64,000 nucleotides of DNA from Rhizobiaceae bacterium (GCA_023953845.1 JAMLJC010000001.1:1922001-1986000); one strand, 5' to 3'; positions 43,564 through 52,414 are shown, numbered from the stretch's first letter. A program made the numbers and translations. Notes: generated by a model not told the origin, from the sequence alone.

Positions 43564-45015
43564 CTATACGTGACGTCTGCCGTGTCCGTGCGGGCGGCGG
43601 TTGCCGCGCTTGGTATCGGCGGCGGCCGCATCGAAATCCACCACGCTGCCGGCGGCCTCGCGCTGGCGCGCCTGCGTCACGCGGTGCAGGCGCTCGTAGG
43701 GCAGCAGCTCCTTGATCTGCGCATTGAGCGCCGCGATCTCGCCACGTAAATCCTCGCATTCCTGGATGCGCACGTCGAGCTGGATCTGCTCCGATGCCTG
43801 GCGCAACGTGAGTTCCGACAGGTTGGCGCTGAGGCGCGAAAGATTGACCCTGTCGGCCTCGCTTTCCTTGACGAGCGCCGACAGGCGCTCCTCCAGAACG
43901 TATTTCTCCGCCAGCGCGTCCTTGAGGCGCTCCTTGACGTTCGCCTTCTCGGCGATGGCTGCGCTCTGTTCCTGAAGCACGGCTTCCAGGCGCGTCTGAA
44001 GATTCTGGATCTCCGAGCGTAAGCCGCGGCTTTCGACCTGGGCCCGTTGCATGTCGGCCTCGCGCTCCGTCTCGATCACGGCCGCGCGCTCCTTCAGTTC
44101 GGCCTGCGTCGCGATTGCACGGTCGAGCGCCTTCTGAAGGCGCAGCGTTTCCTTCTCGCTCGCGGCGAGCGCGTTGAGCAGCTCCGAATTGCGGGTCGCT
44201 TCCTTCTCGTGGATCTGTGCGTTCTCCTCGAGCCTGTGGCGCGCCTCGGCCTCGCGCTTGGCGATCTTGTCGTTTTCGATCGACAGCGCCGTATTCTTCT
44301 CGCGCAGTGCCTCGTTTTCGCGCGAATGCCGCTCGATCTCCGCGTTTCGCGACTCGACGGTCTTGGTCAGTTCGTTGAGTTCCGCCTCGTTCCTGGCGTT
44401 GGCGTTAGAAGCCTCGACCACGTCGAGCTTGGCTGTCGCGAGCGACGAGCGCAACGCCTCGTTTTCCTGGAAAAGCATGGTCTCGCGCTGCTGCAGGCGT
44501 TCGAGCAGCGTCTCGCGCTCCTGATGCTTGCGTGTCGAATCCTGCAACTGCTCCCACAGTTTGCGGTGCTCGGAAAGCAGCCGGGTGTTGGCCAGTTCGA
44601 GATCGTTGCCGCGGTGGATTTCGGCATTGAGAATGTTGACCAGTTCGCCCACCGACACGAGCAGAGTGCGCATCTCCAGGAGCCGCGCGCCAACATCCTG
44701 CAAATTGCCCTGCGCTACCTGATAGAGCCCTTCGAACCCCTTCAGCGCCTCCAGACGGCCGCGTGTATGGGGTGTCAGCTTCTCGTCGCCGGCAATGTCT
44801 CTGGCGTCCGGTTCGATCGATCCGGAAGATATCAGGGGACGATCGTTCGTTTCATCTTCGGAAAGACGGTCATCGTGCAGTTCAGGATCGTCCGAAAGCA
44901 ATGGATCGTCCATGTCCACCATGCTTTCCTCGAGAGCATGGGCCATGTCAGACTGAAGCTCATCGAATTCCCTGTCCGCTTTTTTGCCAAGCCTGATCAG
45001 ACTGCCGAAATCCAT
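43564..45015 (-). CDS. Large coiled-coil protein of unknown function
   Basis: A 483-residue acidic protein. The first 100 residues are polar and aspartate-rich (MVDMDDPLLSDDPELHDDRL); residues about 110-440 are an almost continuous coiled coil with many E, R, L, A and heptads such as RNAEIERHSRENEALREKNT. The tail is basic and histidine-rich (KRGNRRPHGHGRRHV). No signal peptide or membrane span. AGGAG lies seven bases before ATG 45015; an upstream TTG or ATG at 45033 is less well placed. A structural or scaffolding role in cell shape, polarity or chromosome organisation is plausible but not shown. Confidence 0.8.
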   Translation of the reverse strand: MDFGSLIRLGKKADREFDELQSDMAHALEESMVDMDDPLLSDDPELHDDRLSEDETNDRPLISSGSIEPDARDIAGDEKLTPHTRGRLEALKGFEGLYQVAQGNLQDVGARLLEMRTLLVSVGELVNILNAEIHRGNDLELANTRLLSEHRKLWEQLQDSTRKHQERETLLERLQQRETMLFQENEALRSSLATAKLDVVEASNANARNEAELNELTKTVESRNAEIERHSRENEALREKNTALSIENDKIAKREAEARHRLEENAQIHEKEATRNSELLNALAASEKETLRLQKALDRAIATQAELKERAAVIETEREADMQRAQVESRGLRSEIQNLQTRLEAVLQEQSAAIAEKANVKERLKDALAEKYVLEERLSALVKESEADRVNLSRLSANLSELTLRQASEQIQLDVRIQECEDLRGEIAALNAQIKELLPYERLHRVTQARQREAAGSVVDFDAAAADTKRGNRRPHGHGRRHV

Positions 45016-45388
45016 TGTCGATCTCCTACGCAAGACCTAGATCGCGCAATTTTTACTATTTGATAACTTATTCTTGCACGCGGCCTGCCGTGACGGAAGA
45101 GGGCTCCGACGGAGAAAAGTGAAGATAGTAAACGACTTAGCGGATTCTGCCGCTTCGAATTCGACTTGCATCGAATATCGGCGGTGATTTCCGCCAATTT
45201 CGGACACAGAATGTAATTATATGATTCCATTAACTTTTCTTGCTCAAGTGCTACGCTTTGCCCGAGTTCGGATAGGCGTTTGATCCTGCTGCCATGACCC
45301 GCAGCCACGGTTGGTTATGGCATCTGTCCGTGGCGTTGACATTTGTCCTGCGCCATGGACGGCTGTCATGCCGAAAAGGAGTGGCCGC
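45016..45388. other. AT-rich intergenic region, divergent promoters
   Basis: About 370 bp between the divergent coiled-coil and aldo/keto reductase genes. The first 200 bases are clearly more AT-rich than the surroundings and include TTCGAATTCGA and several A/T runs, as expected for promoters. Open frames crossing it look like non-coding translation. No RNA gene or repeat is recognised. Confidence 0.5.
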
Positions 45389-46222
45389 ATGAGAACCACG
45401 TCATTGCCCGCGGGCGAGATGGTGCCTGTTCTTGGACAGGGTACCTGGAACATGGGCGACGATTCGCGCCGACGCCGCGACGAGGCCGACGCGTTGCGGC
45501 TGGGTATCGATCTCGGCATGACACTGATCGACACCGCCGAAATGTACGCCAATGGCGGCTCGGAGGAGGTCGTCGGCGAGGCGATTTCCGGGAGGCGCGA
45601 CAGGATTTTCCTCGTCAGCAAGGTGCTGCCGTCGAACGCCTCGCGGCGCGGCGTGGAAGCGGCCTGCGAGCGCAGCCTGAAGCGTCTCGGCACCGATCGC
45701 ATCGATCTCTACCTGCTGCATTGGCGCGGCCGCGTGCCGCTGTCGGAGACCGTCGAGGCGTTCGAGGCGCTGAAGGCGGCGGGCAAGATCCGGCACTGGG
45801 GCGTCAGTAATTTCGACACGGACGACATGGAGGAGCTGGAAGCCCTGCCCGCCGGCCGGAACGTCCAGACCAATCAGGTGCTCTACAATCTGACGCGGCG
45901 GGGTATCGAGTTCGACCTGCTGCCGTGGTCACGCGAGCGCGGCATTCCGACTATGGCCTATTCGCCGGTCGAGCAGGGCGCGCTGGGCGGCGACCGGAGG
46001 CTGAAGGCGATCGCCGAACGCCACGGCGCGACGCCGGCGCAGATCGCGCTCGCCTGGGTCATGCGGGATGACGGCGTCATCGCCATTCCCAAGGCAAGCC
46101 GGCAGGAGCACGTTCGCGACAATCGCGCGGCGCTCGACATCCGCCTGACGCCGCAGGACCTCGCGGATCTCGACGCGATGTTTCCCCCGCCGTCGCGGAA
46201 GCGCGGGCTGGAAATGATCTGA
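45389..46222 (+). CDS. Aldo/keto reductase
   Basis: An NADPH-dependent TIM-barrel oxidoreductase of 277 residues. The N-terminus MRTTSLPAGEMVPVLGQGTW is followed by the catalytic region GIDLGMTLIDTAEMYANGGS (Asp and Tyr), the lysine-bearing LVSKVLPSNAS and LYLLHWRGRVPLSETVEAF, then the C-terminal NADP site AIPKASRQEHVRDN. AGGAG lies eight bases before ATG 45389, so the longer open frame from 45311 is not used. The substrate is unknown. It stands alone, 156 bp before the branched-chain dehydrogenase operon. Confidence 0.92.
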   Translation: MRTTSLPAGEMVPVLGQGTWNMGDDSRRRRDEADALRLGIDLGMTLIDTAEMYANGGSEEVVGEAISGRRDRIFLVSKVLPSNASRRGVEAACERSLKRLGTDRIDLYLLHWRGRVPLSETVEAFEALKAAGKIRHWGVSNFDTDDMEELEALPAGRNVQTNQVLYNLTRRGIEFDLLPWSRERGIPTMAYSPVEQGALGGDRRLKAIAERHGATPAQIALAWVMRDDGVIAIPKASRQEHVRDNRAALDIRLTPQDLADLDAMFPPPSRKRGLEMI

Positions 46223-46378
46223 CGATCGGAAGGCGTTTCCGGTAACGAACGGGCTCTTCGCCGGCCAACTCCGCAAGAATGCTGCCGCGACTTTGTTTGC
46301 GTCGACTTTCGCGCGCCGCTACATATTTCATCCGACGACACCGTTCACGGCGTGCCGCGTTCGGCACTGGGAGGCGCG

Positions 46379-47611
46379 ATGAGTGAAGACGCTCCGCTGC
46401 GGTTTCATGTTCCGGAACCGGAAGTTCGTCCGGGCGACCGCCCCGATTTCTCCAACGTCAAGATCCCGCAGGCCGGCACAGTCCGCCGCCCGCGCATCGA
46501 CGAAGACGCCGAGCAGTTCCGCGATCTCGCCTATTCGATCATCCGGGTGCTGAACCGGCAGGGAGAGGCCGTCGGCCCCTGGGCCGGCACGCTCGGCGAC
46601 GACGAACTGCTGCAGGGGCTGCGCCACATGATGCTGCTGCGCGCCTTCGACGCGCGTATGCTGATGGCGCAGCGGCAGGGCAAAACCTCCTTCTATATGC
46701 AGCATATGGGCGAGGAGGCAGTGAGCTGTGCCTTCCGCAAGGCGCTGCGCGACGGCGACATGAATTTCCCGACCTATCGCCAGGCCGGCCTGCTGATCGC
46801 GGGCGGCTATCAGATGGTCGACATGATGAACCAGATCTATTCCAACGAGGCGGACCCACTGAAGGGGCGTCAGTTGCCGATCATGTATTCGGCGAAGGAC
46901 CACGGCTTCTTCTCCATCTCCGGCAATCTCGGCACGCAGTTCGTGCAGGCGGTCGGCTGGGCCATGGCCTCGGCGATCAAGGGTGACACCAAAATCGCTG
47001 CCGGATGGATTGGCGACGGCTCCACCGCCGAGAGCGACTTCCATGCCGCGCTGGTGTTCGCCTCGACCTACCGCGCGCCGGTCATCCTCAACATCGTCAA
47101 CAACCAGTGGGCGATCTCCACCTTCCAGGGCATCGCGCGGGGCGGCTCCGGCACGTTTGCGGCGCGCGGCCTCGGCTTCGGTATTCCGGCGCTGCGCGTC
47201 GATGGCAACGACTACCTCGCCGTCCATGCCGTCGCCTCATGGGCGGCCGAGCGCGCGCGGAAAAATCTCGGGCCGACGCTGGTGGAATATGTCACCTACC
47301 GCGTCGGCGCGCATTCGACGTCGGACGACCCTTCCGCCTACCGGCCGAAGACGGAATCCGAGGCATGGCCGCTCGGCGACCCGGTGATCCGGCTGAAGAA
47401 CCATCTGATCGTTCGCGGCATGTGGTCGGACGAGCGTCACAAGCAGGCGGAAGCCGAGATACTGGACGAGGTGATCACCGCGCAGAAGTCGGCCGAGCGG
47501 CATGGCACGCTGCATGCCGGCGGCAAGCCCTCGGCGCGCGACATGTTCGAGGGGGTCTATGCCGAGATGCCGCCGCATCTCAGGCGGCAGCGCCAGCAGG
47601 CGGGGGTGTGA
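46379..47611 (+). CDS. bkdA1: Branched-chain 2-oxoacid dehydrogenase E1 subunit alpha
   Basis: ThDP-dependent E1 alpha of the complex that decarboxylates the 2-oxoacids of valine, leucine and isoleucine. The 410-residue length equals Pseudomonas BkdA1. Motifs: KTSFYMQHMGEEAVSCAFRK, PTYRQAGLLIAGG, the ThDP-binding AAGWIGDGSTAESDFHAAL ending near VNNQWAIS, and the regulatory loop YRVGAHSTSDDPSAYRP. GGGAGG lies five bases before ATG 46379. First of four genes in order E1 alpha, E1 beta, E2, E3; only two bases separate it from E1 beta. Confidence 0.95.
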   Translation: MSEDAPLRFHVPEPEVRPGDRPDFSNVKIPQAGTVRRPRIDEDAEQFRDLAYSIIRVLNRQGEAVGPWAGTLGDDELLQGLRHMMLLRAFDARMLMAQRQGKTSFYMQHMGEEAVSCAFRKALRDGDMNFPTYRQAGLLIAGGYQMVDMMNQIYSNEADPLKGRQLPIMYSAKDHGFFSISGNLGTQFVQAVGWAMASAIKGDTKIAAGWIGDGSTAESDFHAALVFASTYRAPVILNIVNNQWAISTFQGIARGGSGTFAARGLGFGIPALRVDGNDYLAVHAVASWAAERARKNLGPTLVEYVTYRVGAHSTSDDPSAYRPKTESEAWPLGDPVIRLKNHLIVRGMWSDERHKQAEAEILDEVITAQKSAERHGTLHAGGKPSARDMFEGVYAEMPPHLRRQRQQAGV

Positions 47612-47613
47612 AG

Positions 47614-48627
47614 ATGCCCCGCAAGACCATGATCGAGGCGATCCGCGAGGCCATGGACGTCGCCATGGAGCGCGACGACAATGTCGTCGTCTTCGGCGAG
47701 GATGTCGGCTATTTCGGCGGCGTCTTCCGTGCCACGCAAGGGCTTCAGCAGAAATACGGCACCAGCCGCTGTTTCGACACGCCGATCAGCGAACTGGGCA
47801 TCGTCGGCACGGCGATCGGCATGGCCGCCTATGGCCTCCGGCCCTGCGTCGAGGTGCAGTTCGCCGACTATGTCTATCCGGCCTATGACCAGATCGTGTC
47901 CGAGGCGGCACGGTTGCGCTATCGCTCGAACGGGCAGTTCACCTGCCCGATCGTGGTGCGCATGCCAACCGGCGGCGGCATCTTCGGCGGCCAGACGCAC
48001 AGCCAGAGCCCGGAAGCGCTGTTCACCCATGTCTCAGGCCTCAAGGTCGTGGTGCCGTCCAATCCGCACGACGCCAAGGGGCTTCTGATCTCCGCCATCG
48101 CCGACCCCGATCCGGTGATCTTCCTGGAGCCCAAACGGCTCTACAACGGCCCGTTCGACGGCCATCACGAGCGCCCGGTGACGCCGTGGGCGAAGCACGA
48201 GCTTGGCGAGGTGCCGGCCGGCCATTACGAGATCCCGCTCGGCAAGGCAGCCGTCCGCCGCGAAGGAAAGGCGCTGACCGTGCTTGCCTACGGCACCATG
48301 GTCTATGTCGCGCAGGCGGCGGCCGAGGACACCGGCATCGACGCCGAGATCCTCGACCTCAGGACGCTGCTGCCGCTCGACCTCGACGCAATCGTGGCAT
48401 CGGTGAAGAAGACCGGCCGCTGCGTGATCGTGCACGAGGCGACGCGGACCTCCGGCTTCGGTGCGGAACTGGCCGCGCTCGTGCAGCGGCACTGCTTCTA
48501 CCATCTGGAAGCGCCGATCATCCGCGTCACCGGATGGGACACGCCGTACCCGCACGCGCAGGAGTGGGACTATTTCCCCGGCCCCGCGCGTCTCGGCAAG
48601 GCCATGATCGAAACGATGGAGGCGTGA
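47614..48627 (+). CDS. bkdA2: Branched-chain 2-oxoacid dehydrogenase E1 subunit beta
   Basis: A 337-residue transketolase-like beta subunit that completes the E1 heterotetramer. Motifs: VVVFGEDVGYFGGVFRATQG, CFDTPISELGIVGTAIGMAA, RMPTGGGIFGGQTHSQSPEA, and the C-terminal HEATRTSGFGAELAALVQ. The downstream E2 ATG follows two bases after the stop. Length and motifs are complete. Confidence 0.95.
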   Translation: MPRKTMIEAIREAMDVAMERDDNVVVFGEDVGYFGGVFRATQGLQQKYGTSRCFDTPISELGIVGTAIGMAAYGLRPCVEVQFADYVYPAYDQIVSEAARLRYRSNGQFTCPIVVRMPTGGGIFGGQTHSQSPEALFTHVSGLKVVVPSNPHDAKGLLISAIADPDPVIFLEPKRLYNGPFDGHHERPVTPWAKHELGEVPAGHYEIPLGKAAVRREGKALTVLAYGTMVYVAQAAAEDTGIDAEILDLRTLLPLDLDAIVASVKKTGRCVIVHEATRTSGFGAELAALVQRHCFYHLEAPIIRVTGWDTPYPHAQEWDYFPGPARLGKAMIETMEA

Positions 48628-48629
48628 GG

Positions 48630-50009
48630 ATGGGCGAGCACGTCATCAAGCTTCCGGATGTCGGCGAGGGCGTCGCCGAGGCCGAACTGGTCGAGTGGCA
48701 TGTGAAGATCGGCGATCTCGTGCGCGAGGATGCCGTGCTCGCAGCGGTGATGACCGACAAGGCGACGGTCGAGATACCGTCACCGGTCGAGGGAGAGGTG
48801 ATCTGGCTCGGAGCGGAGATCGGCGATACCGTACCGGTGGGATCGCCGATTATCCGCCTGAAGGTGCAGGGCGAAGGCAATGTGAAGGGCGGGGATGCGT
48901 ACCCCCCGGCGCCAGGGAAGACGGCGAAGGAGAATACCCCCACCCCTGACCCCTCCCCACAAGGGGGAGGGGAAAAGACGCCAGGTCCTGCCGACGACGG
49001 GTCAAAGTTTGCCGAAACGTCGAAAATCACTTCTGATCAGTACGCGGCGCCACGCGTGAAGCCCCAGTCCTCCTCCCCCTTGTGGGGAGGGGTCAGGGGT
49101 GGGGGTACGTCTGCGGCCCCCCGCCCTGAAGGCGAGAAGCCGCTCGCCTCGCCCGCCGTCCGCCTGCGGGCGAGGGAAGCCGGCATAGACTTGCGGCAGG
49201 TTCCGGGCTCGGGTGGCGCGGGCCGCATCACCCATGAGGATCTCGACGCTTTTCTGGCGCGCGGCTCGGGCGCGGCAATGCGCGGAAGCTCCGGTCTGAT
49301 GCCGCGCGATGATGTCGAGGAAATCAAGGTCGTCGGGCTTCGCCGGAAGATCGCCGAGAAGATGGCGCTGGCGAAATCCCGCATCCCGCACATCACCTAT
49401 GTCGAGGAGATCGACGTCACCGAACTGGAGGAACTGCGCGCGAAGCTCAACGGAGCCAAACGCGCCGACCGCCCCAAGCTGACCATCCTGCCCTTCCTGA
49501 TGCGGGCCATGGCGAAGGCGATCGCCGAGCAGCCGCAGATCAACGCGCTCTATGACGACGAGGCGGGCGTGATCCGCCGCCATGGCGGCATCCATATCGG
49601 CATCGCCGCGCAGACGCCGAACGGGCTCGTCGTGCCGGTGGTGAAGCATGCGGAGGCGCGCGATCTGTGGGATTGCGCATCCGAGGTCAACCGCCTCGCC
49701 GATACGGCCAAGGCCGGCAGCGCGACGCGCGAGGAGCTATCGGGGTCGACCATCACCATCACCTCGCTCGGCGCGATGGGCGGCGTCGCCACGACGCCTG
49801 TGATCAATTATCCTGAGGTCGCCATTGTCGGCGTCAACAAGATCATGGTCCGCCCGGTCTGGGACGGTGCGCAGTTCGTGCCGCGCAAGATGATGAACCT
49901 GTCGTCGAGCTTCGACCACCGCGTCATTGACGGGTGGGACGCTGCGGTCTTCGTCCAGCGCATCAAGGCGCTGCTCGAAACGCCGGCGATGATTTTCGTG
50001 GAGGGGTGA
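48630..50009 (+). CDS. bkdB: Branched-chain 2-oxoacid dehydrogenase E2 (dihydrolipoyl acyltransferase)
   Basis: A 459-residue E2 core subunit. The lipoyl domain (1-80) has the lipoylation site VMTDKATVEIPSP; the peripheral-subunit-binding domain at about 170-205 is ASPAVRLRAREAGIDLRQVP; the acyltransferase domain (about 225-459) ends with the catalytic SSSFDHRVIDGWDAAVF. Residues about 103-160 of the linker (NTPTPDPSPQGGGE through PLWGGVRGGG) are encoded by a palindromic intergenic-type repeat sitting in frame, giving an unusually long linker. All functional domains look intact. Confidence 0.95.
   Translation: MGEHVIKLPDVGEGVAEAELVEWHVKIGDLVREDAVLAAVMTDKATVEIPSPVEGEVIWLGAEIGDTVPVGSPIIRLKVQGEGNVKGGDAYPPAPGKTAKENTPTPDPSPQGGGEKTPGPADDGSKFAETSKITSDQYAAPRVKPQSSSPLWGGVRGGGTSAAPRPEGEKPLASPAVRLRAREAGIDLRQVPGSGGAGRITHEDLDAFLARGSGAAMRGSSGLMPRDDVEEIKVVGLRRKIAEKMALAKSRIPHITYVEEIDVTELEELRAKLNGAKRADRPKLTILPFLMRAMAKAIAEQPQINALYDDEAGVIRRHGGIHIGIAAQTPNGLVVPVVKHAEARDLWDCASEVNRLADTAKAGSATREELSGSTITITSLGAMGGVATTPVINYPEVAIVGVNKIMVRPVWDGAQFVPRKMMNLSSSFDHRVIDGWDAAVFVQRIKALLETPAMIFVEG
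48935..49107. repeat. Palindromic repeat inserted in frame in the E2 linker
   Basis: The left arm reads ACCCCCACCCCTGACCCCTC then CCCACAAGGGGGAGGGG; the right arm is its inverse, CCCCTTGTGGGGAGGGG then TCAGGGGTGGGGGTA. About 90 bp lie between. The same motif is a frequent intergenic palindrome in rhizobial genomes. Here it is translated as PTPDPSPQGGG and PLWGGVRGGG, without a stop. Confidence 0.85.
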
Positions 50010-50018
50010 ATCCGTGAA

Positions 50019-50153
50019 GAACCCCTCTCCGGCCCTTCGGGCCACCTCCCCCCAAAGGGTGGAGGAACTGCGGTCGCAACGCCGGCACTTCTCCAGCCTC
50101 GGTTCCTCGCCCCTTTGGGGAGAGGTGCCGAGCGAAGCGAGGCGGAGAGGGGA
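50019..50153. repeat. Palindromic repeat between E2 and E3 genes
   Basis: The left part AACCCCTCTCCGGCCC..CACCTCCCCCCAAAGGG and the right part CCCTTTGGGGAGAGGTGCCGAGCG..GGAGAGGGG are imperfect inverted copies with GC-rich inner hairpins. It fills nearly the whole 156 bp gap before lpd. In RNA it would fold strongly and could modulate E3 expression relative to E1 and E2. Confidence 0.75.
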
Positions 50154-50165
50154 TCTTGAGGTGGA

Positions 50166-51563
50166 ATGCCTATGAAAGACATCTCCTGCAAGCTTCTGGT
50201 CATCGGCGCGGGTCCCGGCGGCTATGTCTGCGCCATCCGCGCCGGACAGCTCGGCATCGACACCGTGATCGTCGAGGCCCGGAAGCCGGGTGGCACCTGC
50301 CTCAACATCGGCTGCATCCCCTCCAAGGCGCTGATCCACGCGGCGGACGAGTTCGAGGCGGCGAAGGCGATGGCGCGCGGCCGCCTCGGGATCACCGTTG
50401 CCGATCCCGCCATCGACCTCACCGCGACGGTCGAATGGAAGGACGGCATCGTCGGTCGGTTGACGTCCGGCGTGACGGCCCTGCTCAAGAAAGCGCATGT
50501 GAAAATCCTCCACGGTCAGGCGCGTTTTCGCGACGGCAAGACGGTGGTGGTGGAGACCGAAACGGGCGAGCAGCTCGTGCGTGCCGAGAACATCGTTATC
50601 GCGACGGGATCGGAGCCGGTGGAACTGCCTTCCCTGCGTTTTGGTGGCAATGTCATCTCCTCGACCGAAGCGCTTTCCCTGCCAACGGTGCCGGAAACCC
50701 TCGCCGTCATCGGTGCCGGCTATATCGGGCTGGAGCTTGGTACGGCTTTCGCGAAGCTCGGGTCGAAAGTGACCGTGCTGGAAGCCGCCGATCGCATCCT
50801 GCCGCTCTACGACGCCGAGCTGACGCGGCCGGTCGAGAAGCGGCTCGCGGCGCTCGGTGTGGAATTGATGCTCGGCGCGAAGGTCGAAGGCCTCCATGCG
50901 AAGACCGGGGAACTGATGATCACGGCGTCCGATGGCGGGCAGCGCCGTCTCGCCGCCGAGCGCATCCTCGTGACCGTCGGCCGCAAGCCGGTCACCGAGG
51001 GCTGGGGCCGCGAGGAACTGGTTCTCGACATGGCCGGCCGCTTCATCGCGATCGACGACCAGTGCCGGACCTCCATGTCCGGCATCCATGCAATCGGAGA
51101 CGTCACCGGCGAGCCGATGCTGGCGCATCGCGCCATGGCTCAGGGCGAGATGGTGGCAGAGATTGTCGCCGGCCACAGGCGCAGTTGGGACAAGCGCGGC
51201 ATTGCCGCAGTCTGCTTCACCGATCCCGAGATCGTGACGGTCGGCCTGTCGCCCGCCGAAGCGAAGAAGGCAGGCCACGACGTGAAAATCGGCCAGTTCC
51301 CCTTCTCGGCCAATGGCCGCGCCATGACCATGCAGGCCGAGGAAGGCTTCGTCCGCATCGTCGCCCGCGCCGACAACCACCTCGTGCTCGGCATTCAGGC
51401 TGTCGGCCGGGGTGTTTCGGAGCTTTCCGCGGCGTTCGGTCTGGCGATCGAGATGGGCGCCTGTCTGGAAGACGTGGCGGGAACCATCCATGCCCATCCG
51501 ACGCAGGGCGAGGCATTTCAGGAGGCGGCGCTCAAAGGCCTCGGCCGAGCGTTGCACATCTGA
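50166..51563 (+). CDS. lpdA: Dihydrolipoyl dehydrogenase (E3)
   Basis: FAD-dependent enzyme of 465 residues that reoxidises the lipoyl arm of E2 and makes NADH. It has FAD motif LLVIGAGPGGYVCAIRAGQL, redox disulfide GGTCLNIGCIPSKALIH, NAD motif AVIGAGYIGLELGTAFAKLG, second FAD site GIHAIGDVTGEPMLAHRAMA, and the C-terminal His-Glu pair in TIHAHPTQGEAF. Start ATG 50166 follows TTGAGGTGG; ATG 50172 is also possible. Last gene of the operon, separated from E2 by a palindromic repeat. Confidence 0.95.
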   Translation: MPMKDISCKLLVIGAGPGGYVCAIRAGQLGIDTVIVEARKPGGTCLNIGCIPSKALIHAADEFEAAKAMARGRLGITVADPAIDLTATVEWKDGIVGRLTSGVTALLKKAHVKILHGQARFRDGKTVVVETETGEQLVRAENIVIATGSEPVELPSLRFGGNVISSTEALSLPTVPETLAVIGAGYIGLELGTAFAKLGSKVTVLEAADRILPLYDAELTRPVEKRLAALGVELMLGAKVEGLHAKTGELMITASDGGQRRLAAERILVTVGRKPVTEGWGREELVLDMAGRFIAIDDQCRTSMSGIHAIGDVTGEPMLAHRAMAQGEMVAEIVAGHRRSWDKRGIAAVCFTDPEIVTVGLSPAEAKKAGHDVKIGQFPFSANGRAMTMQAEEGFVRIVARADNHLVLGIQAVGRGVSELSAAFGLAIEMGACLEDVAGTIHAHPTQGEAFQEAALKGLGRALHI

Positions 51564-51572
51564 ACTGCTGCT

Positions 51573-52034
51573 TCAGAACTCCCGTCCGAGCCTTGCATCC
51601 AGCGAATGGCGGTTGCCGCCGCGTATGGCGAAGAACAGCATCACCGCCGCCCAGATGATCGACTTTTCCGCGCCCGCAAAGCCTTCGCCCTGCACGATCC
51701 AGTGGAAGTAGACGGTGACGAGCAGCACGATCGTCGCCGCGAAGGCCGCCGGTCGCGTGAGCAGTCCGATGGCAATGAGGATGCCGCCGAAGAATTCGGT
51801 CGCGGCCAGCAGCGGCGACCAGAAGACGCCCGGATAAAAGCCCAGCCCCTCGACCATTCCGGCAGCGCCGAACGGATTCTGGATCTTCCCCCAGCCATGC
51901 GTCACCAGCGAGAGCCCCGCGACCACTCTCATCAGCGTCTCCGCTGCCGGTCCGAGCGATGCATAGGCCTTTCCGAGCGGGGGAACGATGAGGCGGCGAC
52001 CCGTCTGGGTGGAGCCGATTGCGGCGTCGGTCAT
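51573..52034 (-). CDS. DoxX family membrane protein
   Basis: A 153-residue integral membrane protein with four helices. It shows the DoxX pattern ETLMRVVAGLSLVTHGWGKI, the conserved GxxxPG-like GLGFYPGVFWSPLLAATEFF, GGILIAIGLLTRPAAFAATI and a final helix AEKSIIWAAVMLFFAIRGG. The start ATG 52034 has AAGGAG ten bases upstream; a longer frame to 52088 lacks a site. DoxX proteins are linked to redox and oxidative-stress responses, but no reaction can be given here. Divergent from the stress gene csbD. Confidence 0.85.
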   Translation of the reverse strand: MTDAAIGSTQTGRRLIVPPLGKAYASLGPAAETLMRVVAGLSLVTHGWGKIQNPFGAAGMVEGLGFYPGVFWSPLLAATEFFGGILIAIGLLTRPAAFAATIVLLVTVYFHWIVQGEGFAGAEKSIIWAAVMLFFAIRGGNRHSLDARLGREF

Positions 52035-52131
52035 TGCGTATGCACTCCTTTTTATGTTGCATTGCACACAACGATCAAAAACCTTCACAGTCCAATCAAC
52101 TTTATTCCAGCGCGATGTCAGCGAAGAGCCG

Positions 52132-52156
52132 GGAACCGTTACCGCCCATGGACGTT
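52132..52156 (+). promoter_or_regulatory. EcfG/RpoE2-type general stress promoter for the CsbD gene
   Basis: GGAAC at 52132-52136, 18 bases, then TT at 52155-52156 (within CGTT). This matches the GGAAC-N18/19-TT consensus of the alphaproteobacterial general stress sigma factor. It lies 40 bp before the CsbD start, the right distance for a short leader. Confidence 0.7.
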
Positions 52157-52195
52157 GTTGGCACAGGCAAGTGCCAGAAATGAAAGGAGAATCTG

Positions 52196-52393
52196 ATGAA
52201 TTGGAACCAGATCGAAGGCAATTGGGAACAGTTCAAGGGCAAGGTCCAGCAGCAGTGGGGGAAGCTCACCAATGACGATCTCGACGTCATCGCCGGCAAG
52301 CGCAAGGAATTGGCAGGCAGGATTCAGGAGCGTTACGGCAAGGTCCAGGACGACGCCGAGCGCGACATCGACGACTGGCTTTCGCGCCACTGA
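52196..52393 (+). CDS. CsbD-family stress protein
   Basis: A small, charged 65-residue protein: MNWNQIEGNWEQFKGKVQQQ, WGKLTNDDLDVIAGKRKELA and a C-terminal DDWLSRH. This is the CsbD/YjbJ family, small helical proteins accumulating under general stress; their molecular role is not known. AAAGGAG lies six bases before the ATG. It has its own stress-type promoter and its own strong terminator, so it is a single-gene unit. Confidence 0.93.
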   Translation: MNWNQIEGNWEQFKGKVQQQWGKLTNDDLDVIAGKRKELAGRIQERYGKVQDDAERDIDDWLSRH

Positions 52394-52414
52394 AGGCTCC
52401 GTCTCAGGCGCGAG

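Noticed and set aside
48901..49110. Frameshift or assembly error in the E2 gene
   Set aside because: The frame stays open on both sides and the lipoyl, subunit-binding and catalytic domains are all in the same frame, so this is an in-frame insertion, not a break.
51573..52088. Longer DoxX start at 52088
   Set aside because: The added residues (MKVFDRCVQCNIKRSAYA) are not DoxX-like and overlap the divergent promoter region. ATG 52034 has an AAGGAG site.
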